NCBI GenBank assembly: GCA_902775835.1
Contig: CACYNZ010000241.1
Location: forward strand, 1 to 5,766
Origin: an uncultured Eubacteriales bacterium
Lineage (GTDB): Bacteria; Bacillota_A; Clostridia; Christensenellales; Aristaeellaceae
Direction of reading: 5' to 3'
Length of the DNA stretch: 5,766 nt
The stretch's first letter is position 1, and each line of letters begins with the position of its first letter. A program made the position numbers and the translations under genes. Positions 5,670 through 5,766 of this stretch are shown piece after piece. The notes beneath the pieces are model-generated. The model was given only the letters and a program-made list of their open reading frames with translations, was not told the origin of the DNA and made no database searches.

Positions 5670-5766
5670 TATGTTTTCTCAAAAATGTAGCAACGAGAAG
5701 GAAATACCTCTCACTATGTCGTAAATATATCAACAATCAGCACAGCGTATAGGTCAAAGCCTCCAG
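5670..5766. other. Unassigned sequence at the window end
   Basis: AT-rich sequence with no start codon leading to a sustained reading frame on the plus strand, and no recognisable RNA gene. The 68-codon minus-strand frame here (5530-5736) lies mostly over the hairpin and the toxin gene and shows no family motifs. Confidence 0.5.

Overview
The window looks like a chromosomal segment from a low- to mid-GC Bacillota, probably a gut anaerobe of the Clostridia or Erysipelotrichia type. This is inferred from AGGAGG-type ribosome binding sites, a cytoplasmic GH36 alpha-galactosidase, a CxCG-type ROK kinase and a DUF4886-type SGNH protein. Genus cannot be determined from the sequence.

Bases 1-4469 hold four co-directional genes in tight succession, read as one carbohydrate-use operon whose promoter lies upstream of the window. 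They are the C-terminal three quarters of a ROK-family sugar kinase (1-708), a galactose-mutarotase-like aldose epimerase (752-1582), a complete GH36 alpha-galactosidase (1636-3705) and an SGNH/DUF4886 hydrolase with a GTG start (3711-4469). A plausible workflow is that an imported alpha-galactoside is cut by the GH36 enzyme, the mutarotase interconverts the released sugar anomers, the ROK kinase phosphorylates the aldohexose, and the SGNH protein removes an ester decoration or has another role. No transporter or regulator gene is in view.

Bases 4470-4973 form a gene-poor gap that is not empty. It contains two copies, about 257 bases apart, of a tiny ORF encoding nearly the same peptide (MPRIPPAPDGSWRGKI, and a second copy with an extra Lys after the Met and RRK at the end). 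Over 15 shared codons the two copies differ at six bases, all at third codon positions and all synonymous. This is a signature of selection on a peptide, and it is the most unusual item in the window. A strong, near-symmetrical intrinsic terminator lies between the copies, and a clear sigma-A-type promoter lies after the second.

Bases 4974-5614 are a Phd/YefM-type antitoxin and a PIN-domain (VapC-like) toxin overlapping by four bases, with their own promoter and a long hairpin 11 bases after the toxin stop. This module is visibly more AT-rich than the sugar operon, which suggests separate acquisition. The last ~100 bases hold nothing that can be named.
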